DNA from: Olivibacter sitiensis DSM 17696
Lineage (GTDB): Bacteria; Bacteroidota; Bacteroidia; Sphingobacteriales; Sphingobacteriaceae
Direction of reading: 5' to 3'
DNA length: 64,000 nucleotides
NCBI RefSeq assembly: GCF_000427965.1
Contig: NZ_ATZA01000013.1
Coordinates: forward strand, 1 to 64,000
Shown: positions 35,379 to 45,300 of the stretch, in pieces
Position numbering within the stretch: the first letter of the stretch is position 1
Layout of the letters: each line of letters opens with the position of its first letter
Notes under the pieces: generated by a model
Told to the model about the DNA's origin: nothing
What the model saw: only the letters and a program-made list of their open reading frames with translations
The model's database searches: none
Made by a program: the position numbers and the translations under genes

Positions 35379-35472
35379 ATGATCCGTCTTTGGCGGAGAA
35401 GAAGCCTGCCTGATGACAGTCAGGCAATCTGCGTTTCTGTTTGCCAGATTGCTTCGTCTCTCGCAATGACGG
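35379..35472. repeat. REP-like hairpins between the GH92 and GH125 genes
   Basis: The 370-bp gap between 35220 and 35591 holds TGCCTGA (35407-35413) pairing with TCAGGCA (35420-35426), then AATCTG (35426-35431) pairing with CAGATT (35445-35450). Flanking CGATGATCC and GCAATGACGG ends resemble the GTCATTCCGA-type module at 21327. The rest of the gap holds the operator and promoter of the GH125 gene. Confidence 0.55.
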
Positions 35473-35519
35473 CAAACAAGAAAAATGTCAGTTACTTAAT
35501 TCATTAATATCGTCATTGC

Positions 35520-35561
35520 TAAAACGATTTATTTTATTTTAAAGATATTTATGTACATTTG
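35520..35561 (+). promoter_or_regulatory. LacI-type operator (copy 2) and TACATTTG promoter of the GH125 gene
   Basis: TAAAACGATTTA at 35520-35531 repeats the operator at 32865 exactly, with the same flanks. A TAnnTTTG -7 element, TACATTTG, lies at 35554-35561, 31 bp before the ATG at 35592. The operator is therefore upstream of the -7 box, near the -33 region, so the regulator may overlap polymerase contacts or act as an activator. Confidence 0.7.
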
Positions 35562-35591
35562 GGATCAAGAAACCAGTACAGACTTAAATAT

Positions 35592-37010
35592 ATGCACAGA
35601 AGAAGTTTTTTACAGCAATCAAGCTTATTAACTGCAGGTATGTTGACCTCCAAGTGGACCCTTGGTCTAGGATTAGAAGAATTTCCATCCGTTAGGGTTC
35701 CTGCAAAGGATCGCCATTTTTCAAGTAAATCAGTGGAACAGGCCATCAAGCTGTTTCAATCGAAGATAAAAGATAAGGAACTGGCTTGGTTATTTGGCAA
35801 TTGTTTTCCCAATACCTTAGATACTACCGTATACTATAGCGAACAGGGGGGCATTCCCGATACCTATGTAATTACGGGAGATATAGATGCCATGTGGTTG
35901 AGGGATAGCTCGGCTCAGGTGTGGCCCTATTTGCAGTTTGCCAAACAGGACAAACCGCTCAACAAGCTGATACAGGGGCTTGTTCGCCATCAGGTGAAAT
36001 GCGTGTTGAAAGACCCCTACGCCAATGCTTTCTATGGAGACCCAAACAAGCAAGGAGAATGGAAGACGGACAAAACAGATATGTTGCCCGGTGTCCATGA
36101 ACGCAAATGGGAGATAGACTCGCTCTGCTATCCCATTAGGCTGGCCTATCACTATTGGAAAGCGACGGAGGAAAGATCGCCCTTTGACAATCAATGGAAA
36201 GATAGTATCCGGCTGACGCTGAAAACATTTAAAGAGCAACAGCGCAAAGAGGGATTGGGTCCCTATCACTTCCAGCGCGAAACGCCGCACCCAACAGATT
36301 CGCTTCCGATGGCGGGCTACGGGTTTCCGGTCAATCCAGTGGGACTCATTTGCTCCGCTTTTCGCCCTAGTGATGATGCCACCATATTTCCTTTTCTCAT
36401 TCCATCCAATTTCTTTGCTGTGACCAGCCTAAGGCAGGCCGCCGAAATGTTGGATGCCTTTGGAGAAGAGCAGCAGCTGTCGGCAGAGCTACAGGCACTT
36501 GCCAATGAGGTGGAGGCCGCTATTCAAAAATATGCTATAGTAGAGCATGAAAAATTTGGTAAAATATACGCCTTTGAGGTAGACGGCTTTGGTGGACGCT
36601 ACCTGATGGATGATGCCAACGTGCCTAGTTTGCTTGGCCTGCCCTATCTGGGAGCTATAGATTTAAATGATCCGATATATCAGAATACCAGAAAATTCGT
36701 GCTTTCAGATGCCAATCCTTATTTCTATAAAGGGAAGGCAGGAGAAGGAATAGGTGGCCCACATGTGGGAAAAGACATGATATGGCCTATGAGCATCGTA
36801 ATGCGTGCCTTTACTTCTACGGATGAAGGGGAAGTAAAACACTGCATTGACATGCTGAAAAATTCGCATGGTGGAAAAGGGTTCATGCACGAGTCTTTTC
36901 ATAAGGAAGACGCCACGAACTTCACCAGAAGCTGGTTTGCGTGGACAAATACCCTTTTCGGTGAGCTGCTATGGAAAGTGTTCAATGAAAAAAGCCATTT
37001 GCTGACTTAG
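35592..37010 (+). CDS. GH125 exo-alpha-1,6-mannosidase
   Basis: A 472-residue enzyme with a Tat-like signal, MHRRSFLQQSSLLTAG; the ATG at 35592 places the twin arginines at residues 3-4. The (alpha/alpha)6 catalytic domain has the GH125 segments TGDIDAMWLRDSSAQVWPYLQF, HERKWEIDSLCYPIRLAYHYW and FRPSDDATIFPFLIPSNFFA, plus GGPHVGKDMIWPMSI near the end. The enzyme removes terminal alpha-1,6-linked mannose, the backbone linkage of fungal mannan and part of N-glycans. It follows one GH92 and precedes another by 105 bp, so the three act on the same substrate. Confidence 0.92.
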   Translation: MHRRSFLQQSSLLTAGMLTSKWTLGLGLEEFPSVRVPAKDRHFSSKSVEQAIKLFQSKIKDKELAWLFGNCFPNTLDTTVYYSEQGGIPDTYVITGDIDAMWLRDSSAQVWPYLQFAKQDKPLNKLIQGLVRHQVKCVLKDPYANAFYGDPNKQGEWKTDKTDMLPGVHERKWEIDSLCYPIRLAYHYWKATEERSPFDNQWKDSIRLTLKTFKEQQRKEGLGPYHFQRETPHPTDSLPMAGYGFPVNPVGLICSAFRPSDDATIFPFLIPSNFFAVTSLRQAAEMLDAFGEEQQLSAELQALANEVEAAIQKYAIVEHEKFGKIYAFEVDGFGGRYLMDDANVPSLLGLPYLGAIDLNDPIYQNTRKFVLSDANPYFYKGKAGEGIGGPHVGKDMIWPMSIVMRAFTSTDEGEVKHCIDMLKNSHGGKGFMHESFHKEDATNFTRSWFAWTNTLFGELLWKVFNEKSHLLT

Positions 37011-37115
37011 TTAGTATCAAGTATCAAGGCGTAAGTATCAAGACAAAGCTGTCTTGTGTCCAATGTCTTGTGTCTAATATCTGTTTTAATTTTTACTTTT
37101 GAATTTTTACTTCGT

Positions 37116-39431
37116 ATGCGTCGTATTTCACTCCAATTTGTGATAGCTCTATTTTCGGCTACCACTTTGTTCGCCCAAGAACCACTTGTCAACCAAGTGG
37201 ACGATCCTGTAGAATGGGTGAATCCTTTAATGGGGACACAGTCCAAACCCAGTCTTTCGAATGGTAATACCTATCCGGCCGTGGGAGTTCCTTGGGGTAT
37301 GAACCTGTGGACGGCACAGACCGGGAAAATGGGAGACGGCTGGGCATACACCTATGATGCTGATAAGATCAGGGGTTTCAAGCAAACGCACCAACCATCG
37401 CCATGGATGAACGATTACGGCCAATTTGCCATTATGCCGGTGACAGGAGGGAAAAAGTTCCAACAGGATGATAGAGCAAGCTGGTTCTCCCATAAGGCCG
37501 AGGTAGCGAAACCTTATTACTATAGTGTGTATTTGGCGGATGCCGATGTGACTACCGAGATCGCACCGACGGAAAGAGCAGCGCAATTTCGCTTTACCTA
37601 TCCGCAGTCCGATAGCTCTTTTGTAGTTATAGATGCTTTGGATAAAGGTTCCTATGTGAAGATAATCCCTTCGGAACAGAAAATCATTGGCTACAGCACC
37701 AAGTTTGCACGTGGTCCTTTGCCAGATAATTTCAAGAACTATTTTGTCATCTATTTCGACAAGCCATTTGCCACGACCGAAGTATGGGAAAAAGATAAAA
37801 TTGTGACGGGAAAAACGGAGCTAAGCAGCGACCATAGCGGGGCCATCGTGGGATTCAAGACACAAAAGGGAGAACAGGTAAACTTGCGGATAGCCACTTC
37901 CTTCATCAGCTTTGAGCAGGCGGAGACCAATCTAAAGCGTGAATTGGCACAGGATTCCTTTGAGGATACGAAATCAAAGGCAAAGGATTTGTGGAACGAG
38001 AAACTTTCCCAAATAAAAGTAGAAGGCGGAACAGTAGATCAAACCCGGACTTTTTATTCCTGCCTATACCGTACCCTGTTTTTTCCAAACAAACTGTATG
38101 AGATAAACGATAAGGGAGATATCGTTCACTGGAGTCCATACAATGGAAAGATTTTGCCTGGTTATATGTTTGGAGGAACTGGTTTTTGGGATACGTTTAG
38201 GGCTTTGTATCCATTCCTGAACCTGATGTATCCTTCTATCAACAAAGAAATGCAGGAAGGTCTTGCCAATGATTTCAAGGAAGGTGGTTGGTTGCCCGAA
38301 TGGAGCAGCCCGGGCTATGCGAACATCATGGTAGGCAACAATTCGGCCTCCGTCGTATCCGATGCCTACATCAAAGGGCTGCGAGACTATGATGTAGAAA
38401 CGCTGTGGGAAGCGGTGACACATGGTGCCAATAACGCGGGGCCCATGACAGCCGTGGGAAGAGCAGGCGTGGAATATTACAACACCTTGGGCTATGTGCC
38501 TTACGATGTGAAAATCAATGAGAATGCCGCTAGGACCTTGGAATATGCCTATGACGATTTTGCCATTTACCAATTGGGCAAGGCATTGGGAAAACCGAAA
38601 AAGGAAATCGAGATTTACGCCCAGCGGAGCATGAACTACAAGAACCTTTTTGATCCAGAAACTGGATTAATGCGCGGCAAGAATAAAGATGGAAAATTCC
38701 AATCGCCGTTCAATCCCTTCACATGGGGGGATGCCTTCACCGAAGGGAACAGCTGGCACTATTCGTGGTCGGTGTTCCACGATGTAAAAGGCCTGGCAGA
38801 ACTCATGGGAGGTAATGAGAAATTTGTACAAAAACTTGATTCGGTATTTACGTTGCCGCCTGTTTTTGACGATAGCTATTATGGAGGAGTCATTCACGAG
38901 ATTCGGGAGATGCAGATAGCCAACATGGGGCAATATGCCCATGGCAATCAGCCTATCCAGCACATGATTTACCTTTACAATTATGCAGGTGCACCATGGA
39001 AAACGCAGTATTGGGCACGTGAAACGATGAACAGGATGTACAATCCCAACCCAGATGGCTACTGTGGCGACGAGGACAACGGACAAACTTCTGCATGGTA
39101 TATCTTTTCAGCTTTGGGCTTTTATTCTGTCACGCCAGGTGTGGATCAATACGTATTGGGAACTCCTTTGTTCAAAAAAGCTACCATTACTCTAGAGAAT
39201 GGTAAGCAAATCGTGGTAAATGCCCCTGCAAATAGCGCAGATAATAGATTCGTCTCTGAATTGAAGTACAATGGGAAGAATTATTCCAAAAATTGGCTTA
39301 GTCACTCTGAATTGATGAAAGGCGCAGTGCTTGACTTTGATATGTCGGATAAACCCAATGAAAAACGGGGTACGGATCAAAAGGATTTTCCCTATTCTTT
39401 TTCTAATGAATATAAATTTAGTAAAAAGTAA
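37116..39431 (+). CDS. GH92 alpha-mannosidase with Gln at the catalytic-acid position
   Basis: A 771-residue paralogue of the GH92 at 32955. The ATG at 37116 gives the signal MRRISLQFVIALFSATTLFAQ. Shared motifs include NPLMGTQSKPSLSNGNTYPAV and GFKQTHQPSPWMNDYGQF near the N-terminus, and GEGNSWHYSWSVFHD-like barrel segments. As in its neighbour, the acid position is Gln612 in HGNQPIQHM, with the base region DEDNGQTSAWYIFSALGF intact. The pair may have complementary linkage or phosphate specificities. It shares the GH125 transcript and ends in the hairpin at 39463. Confidence 0.9.
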   Translation: MRRISLQFVIALFSATTLFAQEPLVNQVDDPVEWVNPLMGTQSKPSLSNGNTYPAVGVPWGMNLWTAQTGKMGDGWAYTYDADKIRGFKQTHQPSPWMNDYGQFAIMPVTGGKKFQQDDRASWFSHKAEVAKPYYYSVYLADADVTTEIAPTERAAQFRFTYPQSDSSFVVIDALDKGSYVKIIPSEQKIIGYSTKFARGPLPDNFKNYFVIYFDKPFATTEVWEKDKIVTGKTELSSDHSGAIVGFKTQKGEQVNLRIATSFISFEQAETNLKRELAQDSFEDTKSKAKDLWNEKLSQIKVEGGTVDQTRTFYSCLYRTLFFPNKLYEINDKGDIVHWSPYNGKILPGYMFGGTGFWDTFRALYPFLNLMYPSINKEMQEGLANDFKEGGWLPEWSSPGYANIMVGNNSASVVSDAYIKGLRDYDVETLWEAVTHGANNAGPMTAVGRAGVEYYNTLGYVPYDVKINENAARTLEYAYDDFAIYQLGKALGKPKKEIEIYAQRSMNYKNLFDPETGLMRGKNKDGKFQSPFNPFTWGDAFTEGNSWHYSWSVFHDVKGLAELMGGNEKFVQKLDSVFTLPPVFDDSYYGGVIHEIREMQIANMGQYAHGNQPIQHMIYLYNYAGAPWKTQYWARETMNRMYNPNPDGYCGDEDNGQTSAWYIFSALGFYSVTPGVDQYVLGTPLFKKATITLENGKQIVVNAPANSADNRFVSELKYNGKNYSKNWLSHSELMKGAVLDFDMSDKPNEKRGTDQKDFPYSFSNEYKFSKK

Positions 39432-39462
39432 TTAGCTAGCTAAGCTAAAAAGTAGATATTTG

Positions 39463-39495
39463 CCCTGCAAGCTTATGAAATGGCTTGCAGGGTTT
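39463..39495 (+). terminator. Hairpin terminator after the GH92 gene
   Basis: CCCTGCAAGC (39463-39472) pairs perfectly with GCTTGCAGGG (39483-39492) around a 10-base loop and is followed only by TTTATG. The short T-run makes it a weak terminator; some read-through into the LacI gene, which starts at 39513, is likely. Confidence 0.65.
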
Positions 39496-39512
39496 ATGCA
39501 TAAAGGAGTATA

Positions 39513-40538
39513 ATGGCAAAAAAAATCTCCATATTGGATATTGCAAAGGCGTTGGGTGTTTCTCCCACTACGGTTTCTTTTGTCTTGAATGGGCGTGCTA
39601 AAGAAAAGCGTATCAGTGAGCGGCTCGAAGAGCAAGTACTCAAATATGTCAATGAAATAGGTTATAAACCCAATTCGCTAGCTAGGAGTTTGCGCACTGG
39701 CAAAACAAATACCATCGGTTTGGTGGTAGAAAGCATTTCAAATACTTTTTTTTCAAATATAGCACGTGCCATAGAAGATATCGCTTATGCTAATGGATAC
39801 CGCATACTATATAGTAGTACCGAAAACAGTATTGAACGAACGCGGGCCATTCTACAGATGTTTGCCGATAGGCAGGTTGATGGTTATATCATCAGCCCAC
39901 CCGAAGGAGTTGAGGCGGAAATCCAGCGATTGGTAGAAGGTAAAAAGCCTGTGGTATTGTTTGATCGCATGATAGATAAGTTGGGTTTGGACAGTGTGAG
40001 TATTAATAATGAATTCAGTGCCTACAATGCTACCAAGGTGTTTTTGGGTAATGGCTACAAGCTCATTGCCTGTGTCACCTTAGACTCGAGACAGCAACAG
40101 ATGAAAGATAGGGAAGAGGGATATGTAAAAGCATTGGAAGATAGTGCTTTGTCTCCCATTGTCTATAAAGCGGATTTTGATATCAGTGATGACGATTTCA
40201 AAAATGGCTTTTCCTCCTTTTTAACACAACATGCCGGTATTGATGCTATATTGTTTACTACCAATTATTTGGCTATAAAAGGATTGCGTCATTTGAGAAA
40301 CATGGGGTATAAAGTGGGGGAGACTTTTGGATTGATCGCATTTGACGAGCATGATCTGTTTGAGCTTCATCAACCACCCATTACCGTCATAGCACAACCT
40401 ATTGAGGAAATAGCACAAAAATTGATCGCCTTGTTGCTGGATAGATTAGGAACTGATAGAATATTGGAGCCACAGCACCTTGTCTTACCTACAACCTTGC
40501 AGCTAAGAGCCTCGTCAAATAAGAACTTATTCCGTTAA
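39513..40538 (+). CDS. LacI-family regulator of the mannan PUL
   Basis: A 341-residue regulator. The helix-turn-helix is SILDIAKALGVSPTTVSFVLNG (residues 5-26), followed by the hinge IGYKPNSLARSLRTG and a sugar-binding-protein-like sensor domain (NTIGLVVESISNTFFSNIARAI). It lies inside the mannan locus, between the GH92/GH125 genes and the kinase and SusCD genes. The operator TAAAACGATTTA/TAAAACGTTTTA found at 32865, 35520, 42136 and 50047 has the central CG expected for LacI-family sites, and this protein is the only LacI member in the locus, so it is the probable reader. Mannose or a mannose phosphate is the likely ligand (inference). Confidence 0.92.
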   Translation: MAKKISILDIAKALGVSPTTVSFVLNGRAKEKRISERLEEQVLKYVNEIGYKPNSLARSLRTGKTNTIGLVVESISNTFFSNIARAIEDIAYANGYRILYSSTENSIERTRAILQMFADRQVDGYIISPPEGVEAEIQRLVEGKKPVVLFDRMIDKLGLDSVSINNEFSAYNATKVFLGNGYKLIACVTLDSRQQQMKDREEGYVKALEDSALSPIVYKADFDISDDDFKNGFSSFLTQHAGIDAILFTTNYLAIKGLRHLRNMGYKVGETFGLIAFDEHDLFELHQPPITVIAQPIEEIAQKLIALLLDRLGTDRILEPQHLVLPTTLQLRASSNKNLFR

Positions 40539-40571
40539 CAAATTATCAAAAGACTAAAGTATATTACCTGA

Positions 40572-41432
40572 ATGTACACAGAAGAGATAGCATTGGGTTG
40601 CGATATTGGAGGCACTCATATTACATGTGCACTTATCAACTTAAGAGAGAAAAAGCAGGTAGAAAGTACATTTGTACGTGAGCATATAGATGCGGGTGCA
40701 GATGCGGACTCCATCATAGCTGCTTGGGCTTCTTGCATGAGAAAAAGTATGGAGGGAAAGCTTCCTCCCGCCTATATCGGCATCGCCATGCCGGGACCTT
40801 TTGACTATGAAAAGGGTATTTCGCTTATCAAAGGGCAGGATAAGTACGAACAATTGTATGGACTCAATGTGAAAGAGCTGCTGGCCTGCGAGCTTCAGGT
40901 GCCAGCGTCCAAGATTCATTTCAATAACGATGCGGCATGTTATCTGAAAGGGGAGATTTTCGCGGGGGCTGCGCAGGGGCATCATCACGTGGTGGGACTT
41001 ACACTGGGAACGGGATTAGGGTCCTCCAGTGCCAAGGATGGTGTGGTAAAAGATGAGAATCTTTGGCAGGCACCCTTTAAGGAAAGTATTGCCGAAGAAT
41101 ACCTTTCTTCCAGATGGTTCACCACGATATATAATGAACGGGTGGGAGAAAAAGTATCTGGCGTGAAAGACCTTGTGGAGCGCTTTGGAGATAACGCAGA
41201 TGTTTCGCCTATTTTCGAAGAGTTTGGACGCCACCTGGGCGAATTTGTCGTCCGCTATTTTGGGAATCAGAATCCCGATGTATTGGTTCTGGGTGGCAAT
41301 ATTGCCAAAGCGGCTGAATATTTCCTGGCTACTACTCGCAAGGTCTTATTGGACAAGGGCATGTCTTTGGATGTCAAGTTGGCCAGTCTTGGAGAACAGT
41401 CCGCCATGTTCGGTGCGGTCAATTTAATTTAA
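40572..41432 (+). CDS. ROK-family sugar kinase without the zinc motif
   Basis: A 286-residue cytoplasmic kinase with the ATP phosphate-1 motif LGCDIGGTHITCAL (residues 8-21), GIAMPGPFDYEKGI, the catalytic Asp in FNNDAACY, and GLTLGTGLGSS. The usual ROK zinc signature CxCGxxGCxE is absent; at that place it reads LWQAPFKESIAEEYLSSRWF, without cysteine. Adjacent to the LacI gene by 33 bp, it probably phosphorylates the mannose released by GH92 and GH125. Glucose is an alternative substrate. Some sugar kinases of this phylum lack the motif too (recall), so activity is likely. Confidence 0.85.
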   Translation: MYTEEIALGCDIGGTHITCALINLREKKQVESTFVREHIDAGADADSIIAAWASCMRKSMEGKLPPAYIGIAMPGPFDYEKGISLIKGQDKYEQLYGLNVKELLACELQVPASKIHFNNDAACYLKGEIFAGAAQGHHHVVGLTLGTGLGSSSAKDGVVKDENLWQAPFKESIAEEYLSSRWFTTIYNERVGEKVSGVKDLVERFGDNADVSPIFEEFGRHLGEFVVRYFGNQNPDVLVLGGNIAKAAEYFLATTRKVLLDKGMSLDVKLASLGEQSAMFGAVNLI

Positions 41433-41706
41433 TGCGTTGATTTTTGTTTGACAGATAAACTCCGCAGCGTTCGTCCTTGATCCTAAACACAAAGCCAACT
41501 CCATAGACATTTTCTATGCTGATGGTTGATGATGCCCTTAGAACTTTTCGAAGCCTGGAGATAAAAACGTCTAGGCTTCTGCCTAGAAAATAGTCGTTCT
41601 CCCCCCAAAGTGTGACCAATATTTCCTCCCTTTTCAAAACCTTGTTTTGGTTTTGGGACAAAAAGCCAGGCAGTTCCGCTTCCTTAGCAGTCAAATCTAC
41701 TGCTGT
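41419..41706 (-). pseudogene. C-terminal fragment of an OmpR-type response-regulator gene
   Basis: About 95 codons on the minus strand encode VDLTAKEAELPGFLSQNQNKVLKREE... and ...NVYGVGFVFRIKDE, matching the C-terminal winged-helix half of the intact regulator at 47726-48427 closely. The receiver domain is missing and a stop lies just upstream (41707-41709). The 3' end overlaps the kinase gene by a few bases. It is a leftover of a duplicated regulator gene rather than a functional small gene, though an isolated DNA-binding domain that competes with the full regulator is conceivable. Confidence 0.85.
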
Positions 41707-41958
41707 TTAGTTGTTTTTCTCAATATCTACTTTAGTCGAAATCAAATAATGCCCCCTTTATGCGTCTGTGTGTTGCTGTGTCTTTTTTTATATATTTTGT
41801 AAATAGTTGACAATAAATTATTTATAATATCCTAAAGGTAGTTCTGTAAGTGTTAGTTGGTTTGATAATGATTATTTAACCTCTTCTTCTCGTTAAGAAT
41901 ACCATTCTAAATTAATTTTGCAACAGATTCACAGCAATCAGGTTGATTGTGATCGTGT

Positions 41959-42016
41959 CAAAAACAATTGTTAACGCATTAACAATATATTAACAATGTA
42001 TTAACAATTGTTTTTG
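41959..42016. promoter_or_regulatory. TTAACAAT direct-repeat array and 16-bp inverted repeat before the first mannan susC
   Basis: TTAACAAT occurs at 41979, 41990 and 42001, exactly 11 bp apart (one helical turn), which fits direct-repeat binding by an OmpR-family response regulator. A further TTAACGCA lies at 41971. The array is bracketed by CAAAAACAATTGTTAA (41959-41974) and its perfect reverse complement at 42001-42016. The gap 41707-42338 contains no gene. Confidence 0.7.
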
Positions 42017-42135
42017 ATTTTATTGATTTGCTTTGTATAAGCCGATTACGAATAGTGACAATTATGATAATCCATGTAAATATATTGATATGAATTAGAG
42101 GGATACTCCCCTACTCTTGAGTCGTTCGATTTAGC

Positions 42136-42147
42136 TAAAACGTTTTA
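42136..42147. promoter_or_regulatory. LacI-type operator TAAAACGTTTTA (mannan PUL, copy 3)
   Basis: A perfect 12-bp palindrome preceded by the same TTAGC flank as the other copies. It is 191 bp before the first susC and 120 bp downstream of the TTAACAAT array, and is the only fully symmetric copy in the set. Confidence 0.75.
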
Positions 42148-42338
42148 TGTGCGGCTTTGCGCACGTTTAAGATTTATTATCCAACATATCTCAAGAGAGG
42201 AATCAACCAAGCTATTACTACGCTTCATCCTATTTCTAAGGTAGTATCCGTATTATTTGCAAAACCGATTTTCCATACAATAAAGATAATAATGATGAGG
42301 ATAAATAACTGATTTTTAATTTTAAACTTGATTATGAA

Positions 42339-45300
42339 ATGAAAATTAAACCATTACCAATTAAGCATTTATTTGGCTTTAAGATTTCCATGCCGTTGAT
42401 GTTGTTTGCCATCCTTTCTCTATCATCTGTTTACGGTAAGGGCATCGATGTCTATTTGGAACGCATGTTTATGTTACAGCCTGGAAAAACCATTTCAGGG
42501 ATTGTGATCGATAGCACAACCAAGGTGCCTATCCCAGGAGTTAGTATTGTTGTGAAGGGAACGAAAATATCCCAAACAACGGATGTGAATGGAGCATACA
42601 GCATTCAAGTGCCCTATGAGGATGCCGTACTTACCTTTTCATTTATTGGCTATCAACCCGAGGAAGTATCATTAAGGGGGCGAAATAGTGTCAATGTGGC
42701 ACTTGTTGAAGATACCAAGGCACTTCAAGAGGTCGTAGTAGTGGGATATACTACACAAAAGAAAGAGAACTTGGTAGGTGCGGTTTCTACCATTACGTCA
42801 AAGGACTTGGTACAAAGCCCAACGGCAAATATTAACAATATGCTAGCAGGAAGATTGCCAGGCTTGATCGCGAACCAATATAGTGGTGGTGAGCCTGGCG
42901 TGGATCGTTCAGAAATTTTCATCCGTGGCAAGGCTACCTATGGTGATCAATCGCCTATCGTTATTATCGATGGTATTGAGCGAGACATGTCCTATTTGGC
43001 TCCAGACGAAATTGAAACTTTTACCATACTTAAAGATGCGTCTTCTACTGCTCCTTTTGGAATACGTGGAGCAAATGGCGTTATAGTGATTACTACCAAA
43101 AGAGGCAAAGCGGATGACAAAGCGACGGTAGATTTTAGATCATCTGTCGGCATCAATAGCCCAACAAAACTACCTTCGCTATTAGGATCAGCAGACTATG
43201 CTACTTTATACAATGAGGCATTAATTAACGATGCCACGAGAGATGGAACCAACATAGGCAGTTTGAATCTCTTCTCTGACGATGCGATTAATACCTTTAG
43301 AAACGCACAAGGGGACAATTCCGATGGTCTAGGGTATAGTTGGGACTATTTAGATTACCTCTTCAAGCCCGGATTGCAACAAGAATCAAATCTTTCTATA
43401 CGGGGAGGAAATGATATCGCTCGTTATTTTGTAATGGGAGGCTATATGTCCCAAGGAACAAATTATGATCATATCGACTTGTCCGATTACAACACATCTG
43501 CCAAATTCAAACGGTACAATTTTCGTTCTAATATTGACGTGAATATTACGAAAAGACTGTGGGCAAAGCTGAATCTGGGAGCTCGAATTACCGATCGCAC
43601 CGCCCCAGGAACAAGTGCAAACAGGCTGATGACCATTGCCATGACACAGCCACCCTATCTGCCGATCATCGTCGAACCAAATGATAATCCAGATAATGCC
43701 AACTATATCCTCAACAATCCCAAAGGGATGTTATACGGCGATCAGATTTATCGTTTCAATATGCTAGGGGAGTTAACTCGTACCGGATTTCATGTGGATA
43801 AAAACACCTATTTAGAGGGGAGTTTTTCCATGGGCTATGATCTAGATTTCATCACGAAGGGATTGAAAGTAGATGGTGTATTTTCATATGATGCCAGAGA
43901 GCAGCAATGGGTGAGGCGACAGGTAGGGACGTATTCCGAAGGGTATAGGGTGTATCCAGGATATGCCATTTTTTTGCCTGCTGAAGGAAGAGATATCTAT
44001 ATGACGCCTGGTCACTATGAAGGGGCGTATATTCCAGGAAGTAGGTATAACATGGATCAGAATTTAGGCAATGAATTCAGCCAAAGTAATCCCTTTAACC
44101 GCACTTTCTATCAGGGGCGTCTGAACTATAACCGTACATTTGCCGATATACATACCGTATCTGGTATGTTACTATTCAACCGTTCTTCACAAAGTGCCTA
44201 TGACGGAGGAAGGGCAGAAGTAGATTTCAGGTACCAGGGACTTACTGGGCAGTTTACCTACAACTATGATCAGAGATACCTTGCGGAATTCAATTTTGGT
44301 TACAATGGGTCAGAGAATTTTGCTGAGGATCGTCGTTATGGGTTTTTCCCCGCAGGAGCCTTGGGATGGGTAGTATCCAGGGAAAAATTCATGAAAGATA
44401 CCAAGGCTTGGTTGGATTTCCTGAAAATAAGAGGCTCCTTCGGTTTAGTAGGTAGTGATAAACTGCCCAATAATCGCCGATTTGGGTATTTGCAATTTTA
44501 TACAGGCGGTAGTGGCTATAGTTTTGGCGATCAGAATTTCAATGTAGGATTAGGTGGTTTAAGAGAGGATCTTTTGGCCAATCCGGCCATTACATGGGAA
44601 AAAGCCAGAAAAATTAATCTTGGTCTAGACGCTGCCATGTTAAAAAATAGACTCAACATTACGGTTGATTTCTTCCATGAGCACCGCTATGATATTCTTA
44701 CTGACTTGTCACCGGATTATCGGTTAGGGTTTCCTTCTGTAGTGGGACAAAATGCGCCATATATTAATATTGGAGAAGTGGATAACAAGGGAATCGATTT
44801 TGAGTTGGGCTGGTCTGATATGATTGGAAAGGACTTTCATTATTTTGTGAAGCCCAACTTTACTTTTGCCAGAAACAAAATAGTTTTCCAAAACGAGATT
44901 TCATGGGAATATCCTTGGAGATCGAGAACAGGACATCGATTGGATGAATTCATGGTATATGAATTTGATCGCTTCGTTCGGGATCAAGCAGATGCAGATG
45001 CTTTAAATGCCCAAGGGTATCAACCTTGGGGTCAATTGATTCCTGGTGACGTAGTTTATAAAGATTTAAATGGTGATGGGGTAATTACGGATGTAGCTGA
45101 TAGAAGGATCATGGGTAATCCACGTAGCCCGGAAATCCAGTTTGGATTACCTATTACCTTACAATATAAAGGTGTGGACTTTAGTTTACTCTTCCAAGGA
45201 GCACTAAACTCTTCCATATTGTTGACAGATGGCGCCATATGGGATTTCCCTCAATTTGATCAGGATAAAACAGGAGCGGTGCGCCCCATTCATTTAAATC

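Noticed and set aside
39441-39460. Possible operator before the mannan LacI gene (GCTAAAAAGTAGAT)
   Set aside because: It shares only GCTAAAA and lacks the central CG; too weak to claim autoregulation.
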